Part shown: piece by piece, positions 1 through 8,797 of the stretch | Layout: the number at the start of each line of letters is the position of its first letter | How positions within the stretch are numbered: the stretch's first letter is position 1 | Source: JAIBJN01 sp963839745 | GTDB taxonomy: Bacteria; Actinomycetota; Thermoleophilia; Gaiellales; Gaiellaceae | Assembly (NCBI GenBank): GCA_963839745.1 | Contig: CAWIWC010000010.1 | Span: 62,001 to 126,000 of the forward strand | Length of the DNA: 64,000 nt | Direction: 5' to 3' | Program-made: the position numbers and the translations under genes | The notes under the pieces: model-generated | Database searches by the model: none | Seen by the model: the letters and a program-made list of their open reading frames with translations, nothing else | Told to the model about the DNA's origin: nothing

Positions 1-1
1 T

Positions 2-730
2 GCCGGGCTCCAGTTCTTCGACCTTGCGGTGCGCCAGCGCGTCGAGGCGTTCGACGATCTCTCGAACGAGGAGAAGGACGGGCTCGTCTATCAGAGGGCG
101 GCGGGCTACACGGAGCTCGTCGCCTCGATCGTCCCCTGGCTTCAAGGCCGACACCGTGAGCGCTCCGTGCTCGACTACCTGGTCGGAGTGACAGAGGGCT
201 ACATGGAGGAGCGCGGGCTGACGCCACGGCAGCCCAGGCAGCCGCCGGCAATCGCCTTCCTCGATCTGACGGGCTACACCGCCCTGGCCGAGGAGCGGGG
301 CGACAGGGCCGCCGCCGAGCTCGCCGCAGACCTTGCCACCGTCGTGCACGAGGCCTCGCGCACCCACGGCTGCCGGCCGGTGAAATGGCTCGGCGACGGT
401 GTGATGTTCTACTTCAGCGAGCCGGAGAGCGCGATTCGCAGCGGCCTCGCGCTGATCGAGCAGGCCGAGAAGGCGATCTCCGTGCCCGCGAGGATCGGGA
501 TCAACGCCGGGCCGGTGATCGTCCAGGAGGGCGACTACTACGGCCGGACGGTCAACGTCGCCGCGAGGATCGCCGACTACGCGGGGCCGCACGAGGTGCT
601 CGTGAGCGAAGCGGCGCTGAAGAGCTCGGGCATGGACGAGGGAGGCTTCGAGCTCGTCGGCGACGTGCCGCTGAAGGGCGTCTCCGCGGCCGTGCGGCTC
701 CACAGGGCGAAGCGGACGGTGGGCGCATGA
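2..730 (+). CDS. Adenylate/guanylate cyclase domain protein (5' truncated by window edge)
   Basis: The frame is open from the first bases of the window, so the N-terminus lies upstream. The C-terminal half is a class III nucleotide cyclase catalytic domain. The segment FLDLTGYTALAEERGD carries the first metal-binding Asp, KWLGDGVMFYF the second, and GINAGPVIVQEGDYYGRTVN the usual dimer-interface/purine-pocket block. The preceding region (AFDDLSNEEKDGLVYQRAAG) is helical and resembles the regulatory domain placed before the cyclase in several actinobacterial proteins. The product should make cAMP or cGMP from ATP or GTP. The stop overlaps the next start (ATGA), suggesting translational coupling to the AraC-type gene. 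Catalytic competence is inferred from the two Asp residues only. Confidence 0.88.
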   Translation, partial: AGLQFFDLAVRQRVEAFDDLSNEEKDGLVYQRAAGYTELVASIVPWLQGRHRERSVLDYLVGVTEGYMEERGLTPRQPRQPPAIAFLDLTGYTALAEERGDRAAAELAADLATVVHEASRTHGCRPVKWLGDGVMFYFSEPESAIRSGLALIEQAEKAISVPARIGINAGPVIVQEGDYYGRTVNVAARIADYAGPHEVLVSEAALKSSGMDEGGFELVGDVPLKGVSAAVRLHRAKRTVGA

Positions 731-1170
731 CCACGACGACGCTCGTCCCGCCGGCGCGACACCTCCTGCGCGCGAAGGACCTCGCCGACGCCCGCTACCA
801 CGAGCCGCTCGACGTCTCCGACCTGGCACGGGCGGCCCACCTCTCGCAGGCGCACTTCAGCCGCGAGTTCCGCAAGGCCTTCGGCGAGTCGCCGCACCAG
901 TACCTCCTCACCCGGCGCCTGGAGCGTGCCGCGGCGCTGCTTCGCCACACCGACTGGTCGGTGGCGGACATCTGCTTCGCGGTCGGGCTGCGCAGCGTGG
1001 GGTCGTTCACGACGAGCTTCCGCCGGGCGTACGGCGTCTCCCCGACGGAGTACCGGGCCGCCCATCCATCGGCTCTGACACATGTCCGGATCCCCACCTG
1101 CGTCGCCCAGGCCTACGCGCGCCCGCAGTCCAGCACGTTTCGAGAAGACAGTCCCGAGCCGCGCGACTAA
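727..1170 (+). CDS. AraC-family helix-turn-helix transcriptional regulator
   Basis: This is a 147-residue protein made almost only of the AraC/XylS DNA-binding domain. The first HTH is around LDVSDLARAAHLSQAHFSRE and the second around DWSVADICFAVGLRSVGSFT, followed by the family signature FRRAYGVSPTEYR. There is no ligand-binding domain, so it is a stand-alone regulator. The ATG at 727 overlaps the upstream stop by 4 bp, and the VOC-family gene follows 36 bp later. AraC/VOC pairs of this kind are common in actinobacteria. The regulated target is unknown, with the downstream VOC gene the obvious candidate (inference). Confidence 0.9.
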   Translation: MTTTTLVPPARHLLRAKDLADARYHEPLDVSDLARAAHLSQAHFSREFRKAFGESPHQYLLTRRLERAAALLRHTDWSVADICFAVGLRSVGSFTTSFRRAYGVSPTEYRAAHPSALTHVRIPTCVAQAYARPQSSTFREDSPEPRD

Positions 1171-1206
1171 CGTCGTCCTCGACCTCGAAACGCAAGGAGA
1201 AAAGCG

Positions 1207-1620
1207 ATGCTGAAGCAGCTCACGCACGTCAACGTCTGGGTGCACGACCAGGACGAGGCGCTCGCCTTCTACACGGAGAAGCTCGGAATGGAGCTTCGTG
1301 ACGACGTCACGGTGGCCGAGCTCGGCAACTTCCGCTGGCTGACGGTCGGACTCCCGGGGCAGGACGATGTCGCGCTCACGCTCATGGCGGTGCCCGGCCC
1401 GCCCGTCTTCGACGAGGAGACGCGCAACCAGGTGCTCGCGACCCTGGCGAAGGGCGCCGCCGGCGGGCTCTTCTTCACCACCTCGGACATCCACGGGACC
1501 TACGAGGAGCTGAAGAAGCGCGGCGTCGAGTTCTCGCAGGAGCCGACGCAGCAGCCGTATGGGATCGACGCGGGCTTCCGCGACCCGTCCGGCAACCAGA
1601 TGCGGGTGATGGGCGAGTAG
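1207..1620 (+). CDS. VOC-family (glyoxalase/bleomycin-resistance fold) protein
   Basis: This 137-residue protein has the two beta-alpha-beta-beta-beta halves of the vicinal oxygen chelate fold. The N-terminal strand is LKQLTHVNVWVHDQDEALAF, continuing FYTEKLGMELRDD, and the C-terminal half has FRDPSGNQMRVM with the metal-site-like terminal strand. A good Shine-Dalgarno (aaggag) lies 8 bp before the ATG. It follows the AraC-type gene and is probably co-transcribed with it. A G/C hairpin just downstream likely ends the transcript. Substrate is unknown. Confidence 0.9.
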   Translation: MLKQLTHVNVWVHDQDEALAFYTEKLGMELRDDVTVAELGNFRWLTVGLPGQDDVALTLMAVPGPPVFDEETRNQVLATLAKGAAGGLFFTTSDIHGTYEELKKRGVEFSQEPTQQPYGIDAGFRDPSGNQMRVMGE

Positions 1621-1632
1621 CGACCGAGCGCC

Positions 1633-1655
1633 GGGGCCCCGCACCGCGGGGCCCC
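1633..1655. terminator. GC hairpin between convergent genes
   Basis: A perfect 10-bp stem GGGGCCCCGC/GCGGGGCCCC encloses ACC. It sits between the stop of the VOC gene and the stop of the convergent sigma-factor gene, so it can act for both strands. There is no U-tract, as is usual for GC-rich actinobacterial terminators. Confidence 0.55.
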
Positions 1656-1675
1656 ATTCGCGCGTGAGGGCTCCG

Positions 1676-2788
1676 CTAGGTGCGGATCTCGTCCGGCAGG
1701 CCGAAGCGCCCGAAGATGTCGCGGAGCGGGTCGATCGGCTCGTCCGGCCAACGCGCCTGGTCCAGGAGCTCGGGCGCCGGCTCCCGGCGGGTGATGAACG
1801 AGGTGATGTCCGAGACCTTGGCGCCGCGGTACGTGAGCACGTTGAGGGCGAACGGGCGGTAGCTCCCCGACTCCTCGTACCACGTGTATGCGCCGAAGGC
1901 CGGCTGCGCGTTCGCGCGGGCCCGCAGATGGTGCCAGCGCCACTCTCCCGAGAGCGGCCACTCGGCGAGGAAGGCGGTGATCGCCTCGCGCCCCTGGAAC
2001 CAGGTGGCCATCGGCGGCATCGACCAGGCCGCGTCCTCGGCCAGCAGCTCGACCACGGCGGCGACATCGTGCCGCGCCATCGCGTCCATGAAGCTCTCGA
2101 CGAGCTCGGTGAGCTCCTCGTCGCCGAGCGAGCGCAGGGTCGCCTGCTGGCTCTGCGCGGGGAGTCGCTCGTCGACGCTCTCCCGGGCGCGCTGGAGGGC
2201 GCTGTTCACGGAGGCGACGGTCGTGTCGAGCGCCTCGGCGACCTCGCGGGCCGAGAAGCCGAGCACCTCCCGCAGGATCAGGGCCGCGCGCTGGTTCGGC
2301 GGCAGGTACTGGAGCGCGGCGACGAACGCGAGCTCGACGCTCTCACGCAGCTCGTAGCGCGCGTCCGGAGCGGCGAACCCGTCCTCGACGGCAAGCTCCT
2401 CGTCGGGATACGGCTCGACCCAGACGGATTCGACGAGCGGCTCGCCGGGGGTCGAGTGCGGATCGACGGACGGGCCGTAGTCGATCGGGAGCACGCGCTT
2501 CGGGCGCTTCTCGATTGCGTTCAGGCAGGTGTTGGTGGCGATCGTGTAGAGCCACGAGCGCAGCGAGCTCCGGCCCTCGAAACGGCCGATCCCCTTCCAC
2601 GCGCGCAGGAGCGTCTCCTGGAGCGCGTCCTCCGCGTCGTGGACCGACCCGAGCATGCGGTAGCAGTGCGCATGGAGCTCGCGCCGGTGCGGCTCGACGA
2701 GGCGGCTGAAGGCATCCTCGTCCCCGCCGCCTGCCGCCTGGAGCAGCTCGCGTTCCTGCGGCGTCGTACCTGTCGACGCGGTGCGCAT
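1676..2788 (-). CDS. ECF-type RNA polymerase sigma factor with SnoaL-like C-terminal domain
   Basis: This is a 370-residue extracytoplasmic-function sigma factor. Region 2 spans roughly residues 20-95 (HAHCYRMLGSVHDAEDALQE, then LRSWLYTIATNTCLNAIEKR), and region 4 spans residues 165-215 (LPPNQRAALILREVLGFSAR, then EVAEALDTTVASVNSALQRA). The remaining ~140 residues (LVESFMDAMARHDVAAVVEL, then MATWFQGREAITAFL) form a SnoaL/NTF2-like domain. This layout matches SigG/ECF56-type factors, in which the tail replaces a separate anti-sigma factor. No anti-sigma gene is adjacent. It is divergent from the small VOC gene at 2858, with only ~70 bp between them. Confidence 0.93.
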   Translation of the reverse strand: MRTASTGTTPQERELLQAAGGGDEDAFSRLVEPHRRELHAHCYRMLGSVHDAEDALQETLLRAWKGIGRFEGRSSLRSWLYTIATNTCLNAIEKRPKRVLPIDYGPSVDPHSTPGEPLVESVWVEPYPDEELAVEDGFAAPDARYELRESVELAFVAALQYLPPNQRAALILREVLGFSAREVAEALDTTVASVNSALQRARESVDERLPAQSQQATLRSLGDEELTELVESFMDAMARHDVAAVVELLAEDAAWSMPPMATWFQGREAITAFLAEWPLSGEWRWHHLRARANAQPAFGAYTWYEESGSYRPFALNVLTYRGAKVSDITSFITRREPAPELLDQARWPDEPIDPLRDIFGRFGLPDEIRT

Positions 2789-2857
2789 CCCCGCGGCAGC
2801 CTATCTGCCGCACGAACCGATGAGTTTGCGCGGTCACAGAGGTCTCAGTGGGCAGGA

Positions 2858-3220
2858 GTGTCTTCTGCTTTTTCGCAACCAGTCGTCCATCTCGAGCTCC
2901 ACACGGGCGACCTGACGAGGGCGGAGCTGCTCTACGCGCAGCTCTGCGGCTGGCGCGCGGAACGGATCGACGCCGGCGGCGGGTCGTACGTGGCTCTCGA
3001 GCTCGGCCCCGCTTTCGGCGGCGGCATCGTCCAGTGCGAGGCCGAGCGGCCCGTCTGGCTCCCCTACGTGGAGGTCGACTGCATCCGCGGCGCCACCGAC
3101 CGGGCGCGCGCCCTGGGCGCGGCCGTGCTGGTCGAGCCGCGCGAGGGACCGGCCGGATGGCGTAGCGTCATCGCGACACCGGCCGGCGGTGAGATCGCGT
3201 TCTGGCAGCCGAAACGATAG
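2858..3220 (+). CDS. Small VOC-family protein
   Basis: This 120-residue protein starts at a GTG preceded by GGCAGGA. It has the single-repeat VOC layout: PVVHLELHTGDLTRAELLYA, a loop with AGGGSYVALELG, and a closing half with EVDCIRGATDRARALGAAVL then ATPAGGEIAFWQP. It lies 8 bp upstream of the DHFR-like gene and is almost certainly in the same operon. A much longer frame extends upstream through the antisense of the sigma-factor gene, but that part is non-coding in character and I exclude it. Ligand is unknown. Confidence 0.8.
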   Translation: MSSAFSQPVVHLELHTGDLTRAELLYAQLCGWRAERIDAGGGSYVALELGPAFGGGIVQCEAERPVWLPYVEVDCIRGATDRARALGAAVLVEPREGPAGWRSVIATPAGGEIAFWQPKR

Positions 3221-3228
3221 GAGGTCCC

Positions 3229-3840
3229 ATGGGAAAGGTCGTCTTCGATATCAGCGTCTCGCTCGACGGGTACGTCGCCGGTCCCGACGACGGGCCGGAG
3301 CTCGGGCTCGGCGCGGGCGGCGAGCGCCTGCACGAATGGGTCGTCGAGCTCAAGAGCTGGCGCGAGCCGCACGGGCTCGAGGGAGGGGAGACGAACGCGA
3401 GCTCCGCCATTGTGGAGGAGGGGTTGAGCGCCGCCGGCGCGATCGTGGTCGGCAAGCGGATGTTCGACAACGCGCATGGCTGGGGTGACGTGCCGCCGTT
3501 TCACATGCCGGTGTTCGTCCTGACCCACACCGCGCGGGAGCCGCTGGCCAAGAGCGACACCACCTTCACGTTCGTGACGGACGGAATCGAGAGCGCGGTC
3601 GAGCAGGCGAAGGCGGCCGCCGGAGAGAAGAACGTCGGCATCGGCGGCGGCGCGAACACCGCGCAACAGGCCCTGAAGGCCGGCCTGGTCGACGAGGTGC
3701 AGCTGAACGTGGCGCCGGTCCTCCTGGGCGGCGGAGTCCGCCTCTTCGAGGGCCTCGGGCCCGATGACGCCGAGTTCGAGCTCGTGCGGGTCATCGAAGG
3801 GCCCAGGGCGACGCATCTGAAGTACCGCGTCGTCAAGTAG
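3229..3840 (+). CDS. Dihydrofolate reductase/RibD C-terminal family protein
   Basis: This 203-residue protein starts after a textbook aggaggt site. The N-terminal strand GKVVFDISVSLDGYVAGPDD is typical of RibD C-terminal/DHFR-like reductases. GAIVVGKRMFDNAHGWGDVP, VFVLTHTAREPL and KNVGIGGGANTAQQALKAGL (the NADPH-binding glycine-rich block) follow in the expected order, ending with HLKYRVVK. The family reduces pterin- or pyrimidine-like rings with NAD(P)H, but the exact substrate of these stand-alone proteins is not known. It probably shares an operon with the preceding VOC gene. Confidence 0.92.
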   Translation: MGKVVFDISVSLDGYVAGPDDGPELGLGAGGERLHEWVVELKSWREPHGLEGGETNASSAIVEEGLSAAGAIVVGKRMFDNAHGWGDVPPFHMPVFVLTHTAREPLAKSDTTFTFVTDGIESAVEQAKAAAGEKNVGIGGGANTAQQALKAGLVDEVQLNVAPVLLGGGVRLFEGLGPDDAEFELVRVIEGPRATHLKYRVVK

Positions 3841-3885
3841 CCCAGGCTGTTGGCGGTTGGGGCCGCTGCGTAGCATGATCGCCGC

Positions 3886-4666
3886 ATGAGCGCGCCCGCT
3901 GCAGCCGCCGGCACGCCGACGTTGCGCATTCGAGGGACGTCGTATCCGGTGCTGCTGCCGAAGCGCTCGGACCCGCGGCTGCACCTCGCCGCGGTGATCG
4001 TCTCGCTGCAGGTGCTCGGCCAGGTGGCGTTCGACTTCCGGCTGTCGATCGCGCAGATCCTCGTCTGCTTGCTGACGTGCGCGGTGCTCGAGGTCGGGAT
4101 CGCGTTCCGGCGCCAGCACGTGCTCATGTGGCCGGCGAGCGCGCTCCTGACGGGAAACGGCGTCGCGTTCATCCTCCGCGTCCCCGGCACGGAGCACGGG
4201 GACTGGTGGAGCATGCACGGCTGGTGGATCTTCGCCGCGACCTCCGCGGTCGCGCTCCTCTCCAAGTACCTGATCCAGTTCCGCGGACGCCACGTCTTCA
4301 ACCCGTCCAACTTCGGGCTCGTCCTCGCGTTCCTGATCCTCGGCTCGAGCCGCGCCGATCCGCTCGAGTTCTGGTGGGGCCCCATGTCCGCGTGGATGGC
4401 GCTCGCGCTCGCGATCATCGTCGTCGGCGGGCTCGTGATCCTCTCGCGGCTGCGGCTGCTGGTGATCGCGGTGAGCTTCTGGATCGCCTTTGCCGCCGGC
4501 ATCGCCGTGCTCGCGGCGAGCGGTCACGCGATGACCGCGCGCTGGCACCTCGGGCCGATCACGGGCTGGGAGTTCTGGCGGGTGCTCGTTTTCTCGCCCG
4601 AGATCCTCGTCTTCCTCTTCTTCATGATCACGGACCCGAAGACGATTCCCGCCGGCCGCGCGGGGA
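3886..4666 (+). CDS. RnfD/NqrB-like membrane domain, N-terminal part of a frameshifted gene
   Basis: The first ~255 codons encode a polytopic membrane segment resembling RnfD/NqrB: LLPKRSDPRLHLAAVIVSLQ, MWPASALLTGNGVAFILRVP, FRGRHVFNPSNFGLVLAFLI and FLFFMITDPKTIPAGR. The last motif is characteristic of the family end region. The covalent-flavin threonine motif (SGAT type) of classical RnfD is not visible. After about base 4666 the frame turns into arginine-rich non-coding sequence, while the sense continues one frame over (LYAVAIGLVAVLLIAPQTTE) into the next entry. The break lies in a CGCGGGG run. I read 3886-6973 as one original gene with a single extra base. Confidence 0.75.
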
Positions 4667-4681
4667 GGCGCGCTGTACGCC

Positions 4682-6973
4682 GTGGCGATCGGCCTGGTCG
4701 CCGTGCTGCTGATCGCGCCGCAGACGACCGAGTTCGCGACGAAGGTCGCCGTGCTCGCGGCGCTCGCGCTCGTGTGCGCGGCGAGGCCCGTGGGCGAGCT
4801 GATCCTCTCGCGCTGGCGTGCGCCCGTGCCGCGCCTGGATCGCACGCGGGCGGCGGCCGTCGTCCTGGCCGGCGCGGTCACCTTCGCGGCGCTCGTCGTG
4901 CTCGCCGGCATCCCTGCGCGGACGAGCGAGGCCGCAGCCGGGCCGGTGGCGAACGTGTCGGAGCTTCCCGAGGTGACCGTCGTGCCCTCCGACGACGTCT
5001 CGACGGAGCTCGACCGCCAGACGGCGCTCAAGATCGCCAGCGACCTCGTCACCGGCCTCCGTACAGAATCCGAAGCGCTTGCGTCGGGCGACGCCGAGCT
5101 CGCCGCGACCGTGGCCGGCGGAGCCAGGCTGGCCATGCTCTTCGAGCGGATGGGCGCCGACACGGATGTGCCCGACTACCACGTGGAGCGAGTGCGGCTG
5201 ACCCTCGAGGTCGGCGAAGGCCAGGGGCCGCCTCTCGTCGTCGCGGATATCGCCGGGACGGTCGCGCTGACGGGGTCGGACGGCGAGCAGCGAGGCCCGA
5301 GCACCTTCGAGGAGACGCTGCACCTCGAGCTGCAGGACGGGCGCTACCTCATCGTAGGCTCGCCCGAAGGTCGCAACTCTCCGTACCTCATCCGCGTGGG
5401 GCGTGCTCTGAGCAGCGGCGTCGGGCTCGGGAACGTCCAACTGGACAACGTCGCGCGACACGTCGGGCTCGACTTCCGCCACGGCGCCTTCCGCTTCAAG
5501 ACCTCCGCGGATCCGGTGGCGATGATGGGCGGCGGCGTCTGCTGGCTCGACTTCGACGATGACGGCTGGCTCGACCTCTACGCGGTCAACTCGCACTCGA
5601 TCCAGGTCGACGTGGCGCGCTGGAAGGAGCGCGGCGGCCTGCCGCGCAACGCGCTCTTCCGCAACGAGAAGGGCCGGTTCGTGGACGTCAGCCGCGGCTC
5701 GGGCGCCGACCTGCAGCTGCGCGGGAACGGCTGCGTGGCCGCGGACTTCAACGGCGACCGGCGCACCGATCTGTACGTCACGGCCGCCGGGTACGACGCG
5801 CTCCTGTGGAACCTGGGCGGCGGGAAGTTCGCCGAGGGAGCGAGCGCCGCCGGCATCGACACATACGGGTGGCACACGGCCGCCTCGGTGGCCGACGTGA
5901 ACGCCGACGGCCTCCCGGATCTCTTCGTCGCCGGCTACGCGGACACGAACGCGCCGGTCCCGGGCTCGGCGGAGCCGTTCCCGTCCAACGTCGGCGCGGT
6001 GCGCGACCGCCTCTACCTCAACATCGGGCCCGACTGGAAGGGCCGGTCGCGCTTCCGCGAGGTCGCGGAGGAGGTCGGCATCGAGGCATCCACCGTCGAG
6101 CACGGCCTGGGCTCGGCGTTCACGGACGTGAACGGCGACGGGCGGATCGACCTCTACGTGGCCAACGACCTGGATCCGAACCGCCTCTACGTGAACGTGC
6201 CGGCGGCCGGCGAGTTCGGGTTCCGGTTCGAGGAACGAGGCGCCGAAGCCGGCGTCGCGGACCGCAATGCGGGGATGGGAGTCGCGGCGGCCGACTACAG
6301 CGGCGATGGACGGCCCGACCTGTTCGTGACGAACTCCCACAATCAGCTCCACGGCGTCTTCGAGAGCCGGTCGGGGAAGCGTTTCGCGGACGCCCGGCCG
6401 GAGTTCGCATCCGTCTTCGACACGACGCTCGCAGGCTGGGGCGCGTCGTGGGCCGACCTCGACCAGGACGGGACACTCGACCTCGCCATCGCCAACGGGG
6501 CCATCCCCGTCACGAACCTGAAGATGGACGCCGAGCCGATCAAGGTGCTCGGCGCGCTCGACGAGGGCTACGAGGACGTGAGCCGGGGCGTCGGCCTCGG
6601 GCCGGAGGGCGTCAACGGGCGAGGCCTCGCCGTGGCCGACTACGACAACGACGGCGATCTCGACATCGCGGTCGCGTCGATCGCCGGCCGGCTCCTCCTG
6701 CTCCGGAGCTCCGGGGCGGACGGCCACTGGCTCCAGGTGCAGCTCGGGACCTTCGCGCCGGGCGCCGTCGTCACCGCCGTCCTCCCCGACGGCCGGCGCC
6801 TCGTCCGCGAGGTCAAGGCAGGGACGAGCTACCTCTCCTCCGAGGATCCGCGCGTCCACTTCGGCCTCGGCGACGAGACCACCGTTCGCGAGCTGCTCGT
6901 CCGCTACCCGAACGGCCGTGAAGTGCGGCTCACCGGCGTGCGCGCCGACCGCCTCGTCACCATCGGGAGGTAG
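4682..6973 (+). CDS. FG-GAP/VCBS repeat protein with C-terminal ASPIC/UnbV domain (C-terminal part of the frameshifted gene)
   Basis: The first GTG is at 4682, but the frame is open from about 4664 and continues the membrane domain of the previous entry. After two more membrane segments there is an extracytoplasmic region. It contains at least seven Ca-binding FG-GAP-type repeats, including DFDDDGWLDLYAVN, DFNGDRRTDLYV, DVNADGLPDLFVAGY, DVNGDGRIDLYVAND, DYSGDGRPDLFVTN, DLDQDGTLDLAIAN and DYDNDGDLDIAVAS. These are expected to form a beta-propeller. The C-terminus (VLPDGRRLVREVKAGTSYLS, then VHFGLGDETTVRELLVRYPN) is an ASPIC/UnbV domain (CRTAC1-like). A role in surface binding is inferred from the family. 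The PLP-enzyme gene follows 57 bp later. Confidence 0.85.
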   Translation: MAIGLVAVLLIAPQTTEFATKVAVLAALALVCAARPVGELILSRWRAPVPRLDRTRAAAVVLAGAVTFAALVVLAGIPARTSEAAAGPVANVSELPEVTVVPSDDVSTELDRQTALKIASDLVTGLRTESEALASGDAELAATVAGGARLAMLFERMGADTDVPDYHVERVRLTLEVGEGQGPPLVVADIAGTVALTGSDGEQRGPSTFEETLHLELQDGRYLIVGSPEGRNSPYLIRVGRALSSGVGLGNVQLDNVARHVGLDFRHGAFRFKTSADPVAMMGGGVCWLDFDDDGWLDLYAVNSHSIQVDVARWKERGGLPRNALFRNEKGRFVDVSRGSGADLQLRGNGCVAADFNGDRRTDLYVTAAGYDALLWNLGGGKFAEGASAAGIDTYGWHTAASVADVNADGLPDLFVAGYADTNAPVPGSAEPFPSNVGAVRDRLYLNIGPDWKGRSRFREVAEEVGIEASTVEHGLGSAFTDVNGDGRIDLYVANDLDPNRLYVNVPAAGEFGFRFEERGAEAGVADRNAGMGVAAADYSGDGRPDLFVTNSHNQLHGVFESRSGKRFADARPEFASVFDTTLAGWGASWADLDQDGTLDLAIANGAIPVTNLKMDAEPIKVLGALDEGYEDVSRGVGLGPEGVNGRGLAVADYDNDGDLDIAVASIAGRLLLLRSSGADGHWLQVQLGTFAPGAVVTAVLPDGRRLVREVKAGTSYLSSEDPRVHFGLGDETTVRELLVRYPNGREVRLTGVRADRLVTIGR

Positions 6974-7030
6974 CGAGGGCGAAGATTTCGCGCCCCCGCT
7001 CCGTCTATGTAGACGAGACGGGATGGAGGC

Positions 7031-8764
7031 ATGAGCGCGATCGCATCGGAGTCGCTTGCCCTTGCCGGCCCACAGAGCGCCGGTGCGGCCGCGTCCCTGC
7101 TGGAGCGGATCCGGACGTCGGTCGTGGGCGACGATGCCGTCCTCGAGGGCCCCTTCGGCCTCCGTCGGCTCGTCTACGCCGACTACACGGCCTCGGGCCG
7201 CTCGCTGTCGTTCATCGAGGACTTCATCAGAGGGGACGTGCTGCCGCTCTACGCCAACACGCACACGGAGGCCTCGGCGACCGGGCTCCAGATGACGCGG
7301 CTGCGCGAGGAAGCGCGCCGGATCGTCCACCGGGGCGTGGGAGGGGGGAAGGACGACCTCGTCGTCTTCGCCGGCTCGGGCGCGACGGGCGCGATCGACC
7401 GCTTGCTCCGCATCCTCGAGCTCGGCCGCTTCGCCGAAGTCCGCGAACGGCCGGTCGTCTTCGTCGGCCCGTACGAGCACCACTCGAACGAGCTTCCCTG
7501 GCGCGAATCGATCGCCGACGTGGTCGTCATCGGGGAGGACGGCGACGGCGGCTTCGACCTCGACCACCTGCGCGAGGAGCTGGAGCACCACGCCACGCGC
7601 CGGCTCAAGATCGGCAGCTTCTCGGCGGCGTCGAACGTCACAGGGATCATCACGGACGTCGACGCGGTCTCGATTCTGCTCCACCGGCACGGGGCGCTGG
7701 CCTTCTGGGACTACGCGGCCGCCGGGCCGTACCTCCCGATCGAGATGAACGCGGCGCCCGAGGTCGAGGACGGCCACCTGGCATACAAGGACGCGATCTT
7801 CCTCTCGCCGCACAAGTTTCCCGGCGGGCCGGGCACGCCGGGCGTGCTCGTCGCCAAGCGTCACCTGTTCGCGAACCGCGTCCCGGCAACGCCCGGCGGC
7901 GGCACGATCGCGTACGTCACGCCGGACCACCAGGCCTATCACCCGGATCCCGTGCAGAGGGAAGAGGGCGGGACGCCCGCGATCGTCGAGTCGATCCGCG
8001 CCGGCCTCGCCTTCGGGCTGAAGGAGGCGGTCGGGCCCGACACCATCAAGGAGCTCGAGGAGAGCTACGTGCAGAGCGCGCTCGAGTCGTGGGCGTCCAA
8101 CCCGCGCCTGTTCGTGCTCGGCAACCCCGAGCTGCGGCGGGTCGCCATCGTCTCGTTCGGCATCCGCGACCGGCTGGCGGCGCGGCCGGACGGGATGCTG
8201 CACTCGAACTTCGTCGTCGCCCTGCTCGACGACCTCTTCGGCATCCAGGCCCGCAGCGGCTGCTTCTGCGCCGGCCCGTACATGCACCGGCTGCTCGACT
8301 TCGACGTGGAGACGTCGGCCGCGCACGAGGCCGAGGTCATGCGCGGCTACGCGGGGATCAAACTCGCCTTCGTGCGCCTGTCGTTCAACTACTTCATCAG
8401 CGAGACGGTCTTCCAGTACATCGTCGACGCGGTCGACTTCCTCGCCGACCACGCGTGGAAGCTCCTGCCCCTTTACAGGTTCGATGCGCGGTCAGGGCTC
8501 TGGCACCACCGAGAGCGTCCGCGGCGCTCGCCCCTGACGCTCGCGAGCTTCTCGTACGGCCAGGGGACGGGCCCGGGGCGGCTCAGGCTCTCGGCCGACG
8601 AGTCCGTGCTCGCCGGACACCTCGAGGAGGCGGGGCGGATCGTCGCGAAGATCGAGGCCCACCCGCCGGCGGACGCGGCGCCCGCCCCGGACGTCTCAGA
8701 GGACTTCGAGCGGCTCCGGTGGTTCCCGCTTCCGCACGAGGCACTCGCGGCGCTCGCGCAGTAA
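7031..8764 (+). CDS. Class V aminotransferase-fold PLP enzyme (cysteine desulfurase-like)
   Basis: This 577-residue protein has the fold-type I PLP architecture. The phosphate-binding and cofactor region is near FAGSGATGAIDRLLRI, and FWDYAAAGPYLPIEMN carries the Asp that contacts the pyridine nitrogen. The Schiff-base lysine is in LSPHKFPGGPGTPGVLVAKR. A C-terminal loop SGCFCAGPYMH contains two cysteines in the position of the desulfurase cysteine loop. It is larger than a typical SufS/IscS (~400 aa) because of a C-terminal extension after residue 480. No Fe-S assembly genes are nearby, so sulfur transfer is possible but unproven. The start ATG follows a GGAGG site. Confidence 0.9.
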   Translation: MSAIASESLALAGPQSAGAAASLLERIRTSVVGDDAVLEGPFGLRRLVYADYTASGRSLSFIEDFIRGDVLPLYANTHTEASATGLQMTRLREEARRIVHRGVGGGKDDLVVFAGSGATGAIDRLLRILELGRFAEVRERPVVFVGPYEHHSNELPWRESIADVVVIGEDGDGGFDLDHLREELEHHATRRLKIGSFSAASNVTGIITDVDAVSILLHRHGALAFWDYAAAGPYLPIEMNAAPEVEDGHLAYKDAIFLSPHKFPGGPGTPGVLVAKRHLFANRVPATPGGGTIAYVTPDHQAYHPDPVQREEGGTPAIVESIRAGLAFGLKEAVGPDTIKELEESYVQSALESWASNPRLFVLGNPELRRVAIVSFGIRDRLAARPDGMLHSNFVVALLDDLFGIQARSGCFCAGPYMHRLLDFDVETSAAHEAEVMRGYAGIKLAFVRLSFNYFISETVFQYIVDAVDFLADHAWKLLPLYRFDARSGLWHHRERPRRSPLTLASFSYGQGTGPGRLRLSADESVLAGHLEEAGRIVAKIEAHPPADAAPAPDVSEDFERLRWFPLPHEALAALAQ

Positions 8765-8797
8765 CGGAGCCCGCCCACCCCTCAGCCGCTTGACTGA

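Noticed and set aside
3064..8452. Very long open frames on the minus strand opposite the DHFR-like, FG-GAP and PLP genes
   Set aside because: They are antisense shadows created by GC-rich codon use: no ribosome sites, arginine/aspartate/glycine repeats in translation, and the plus-strand genes have clear family motifs.
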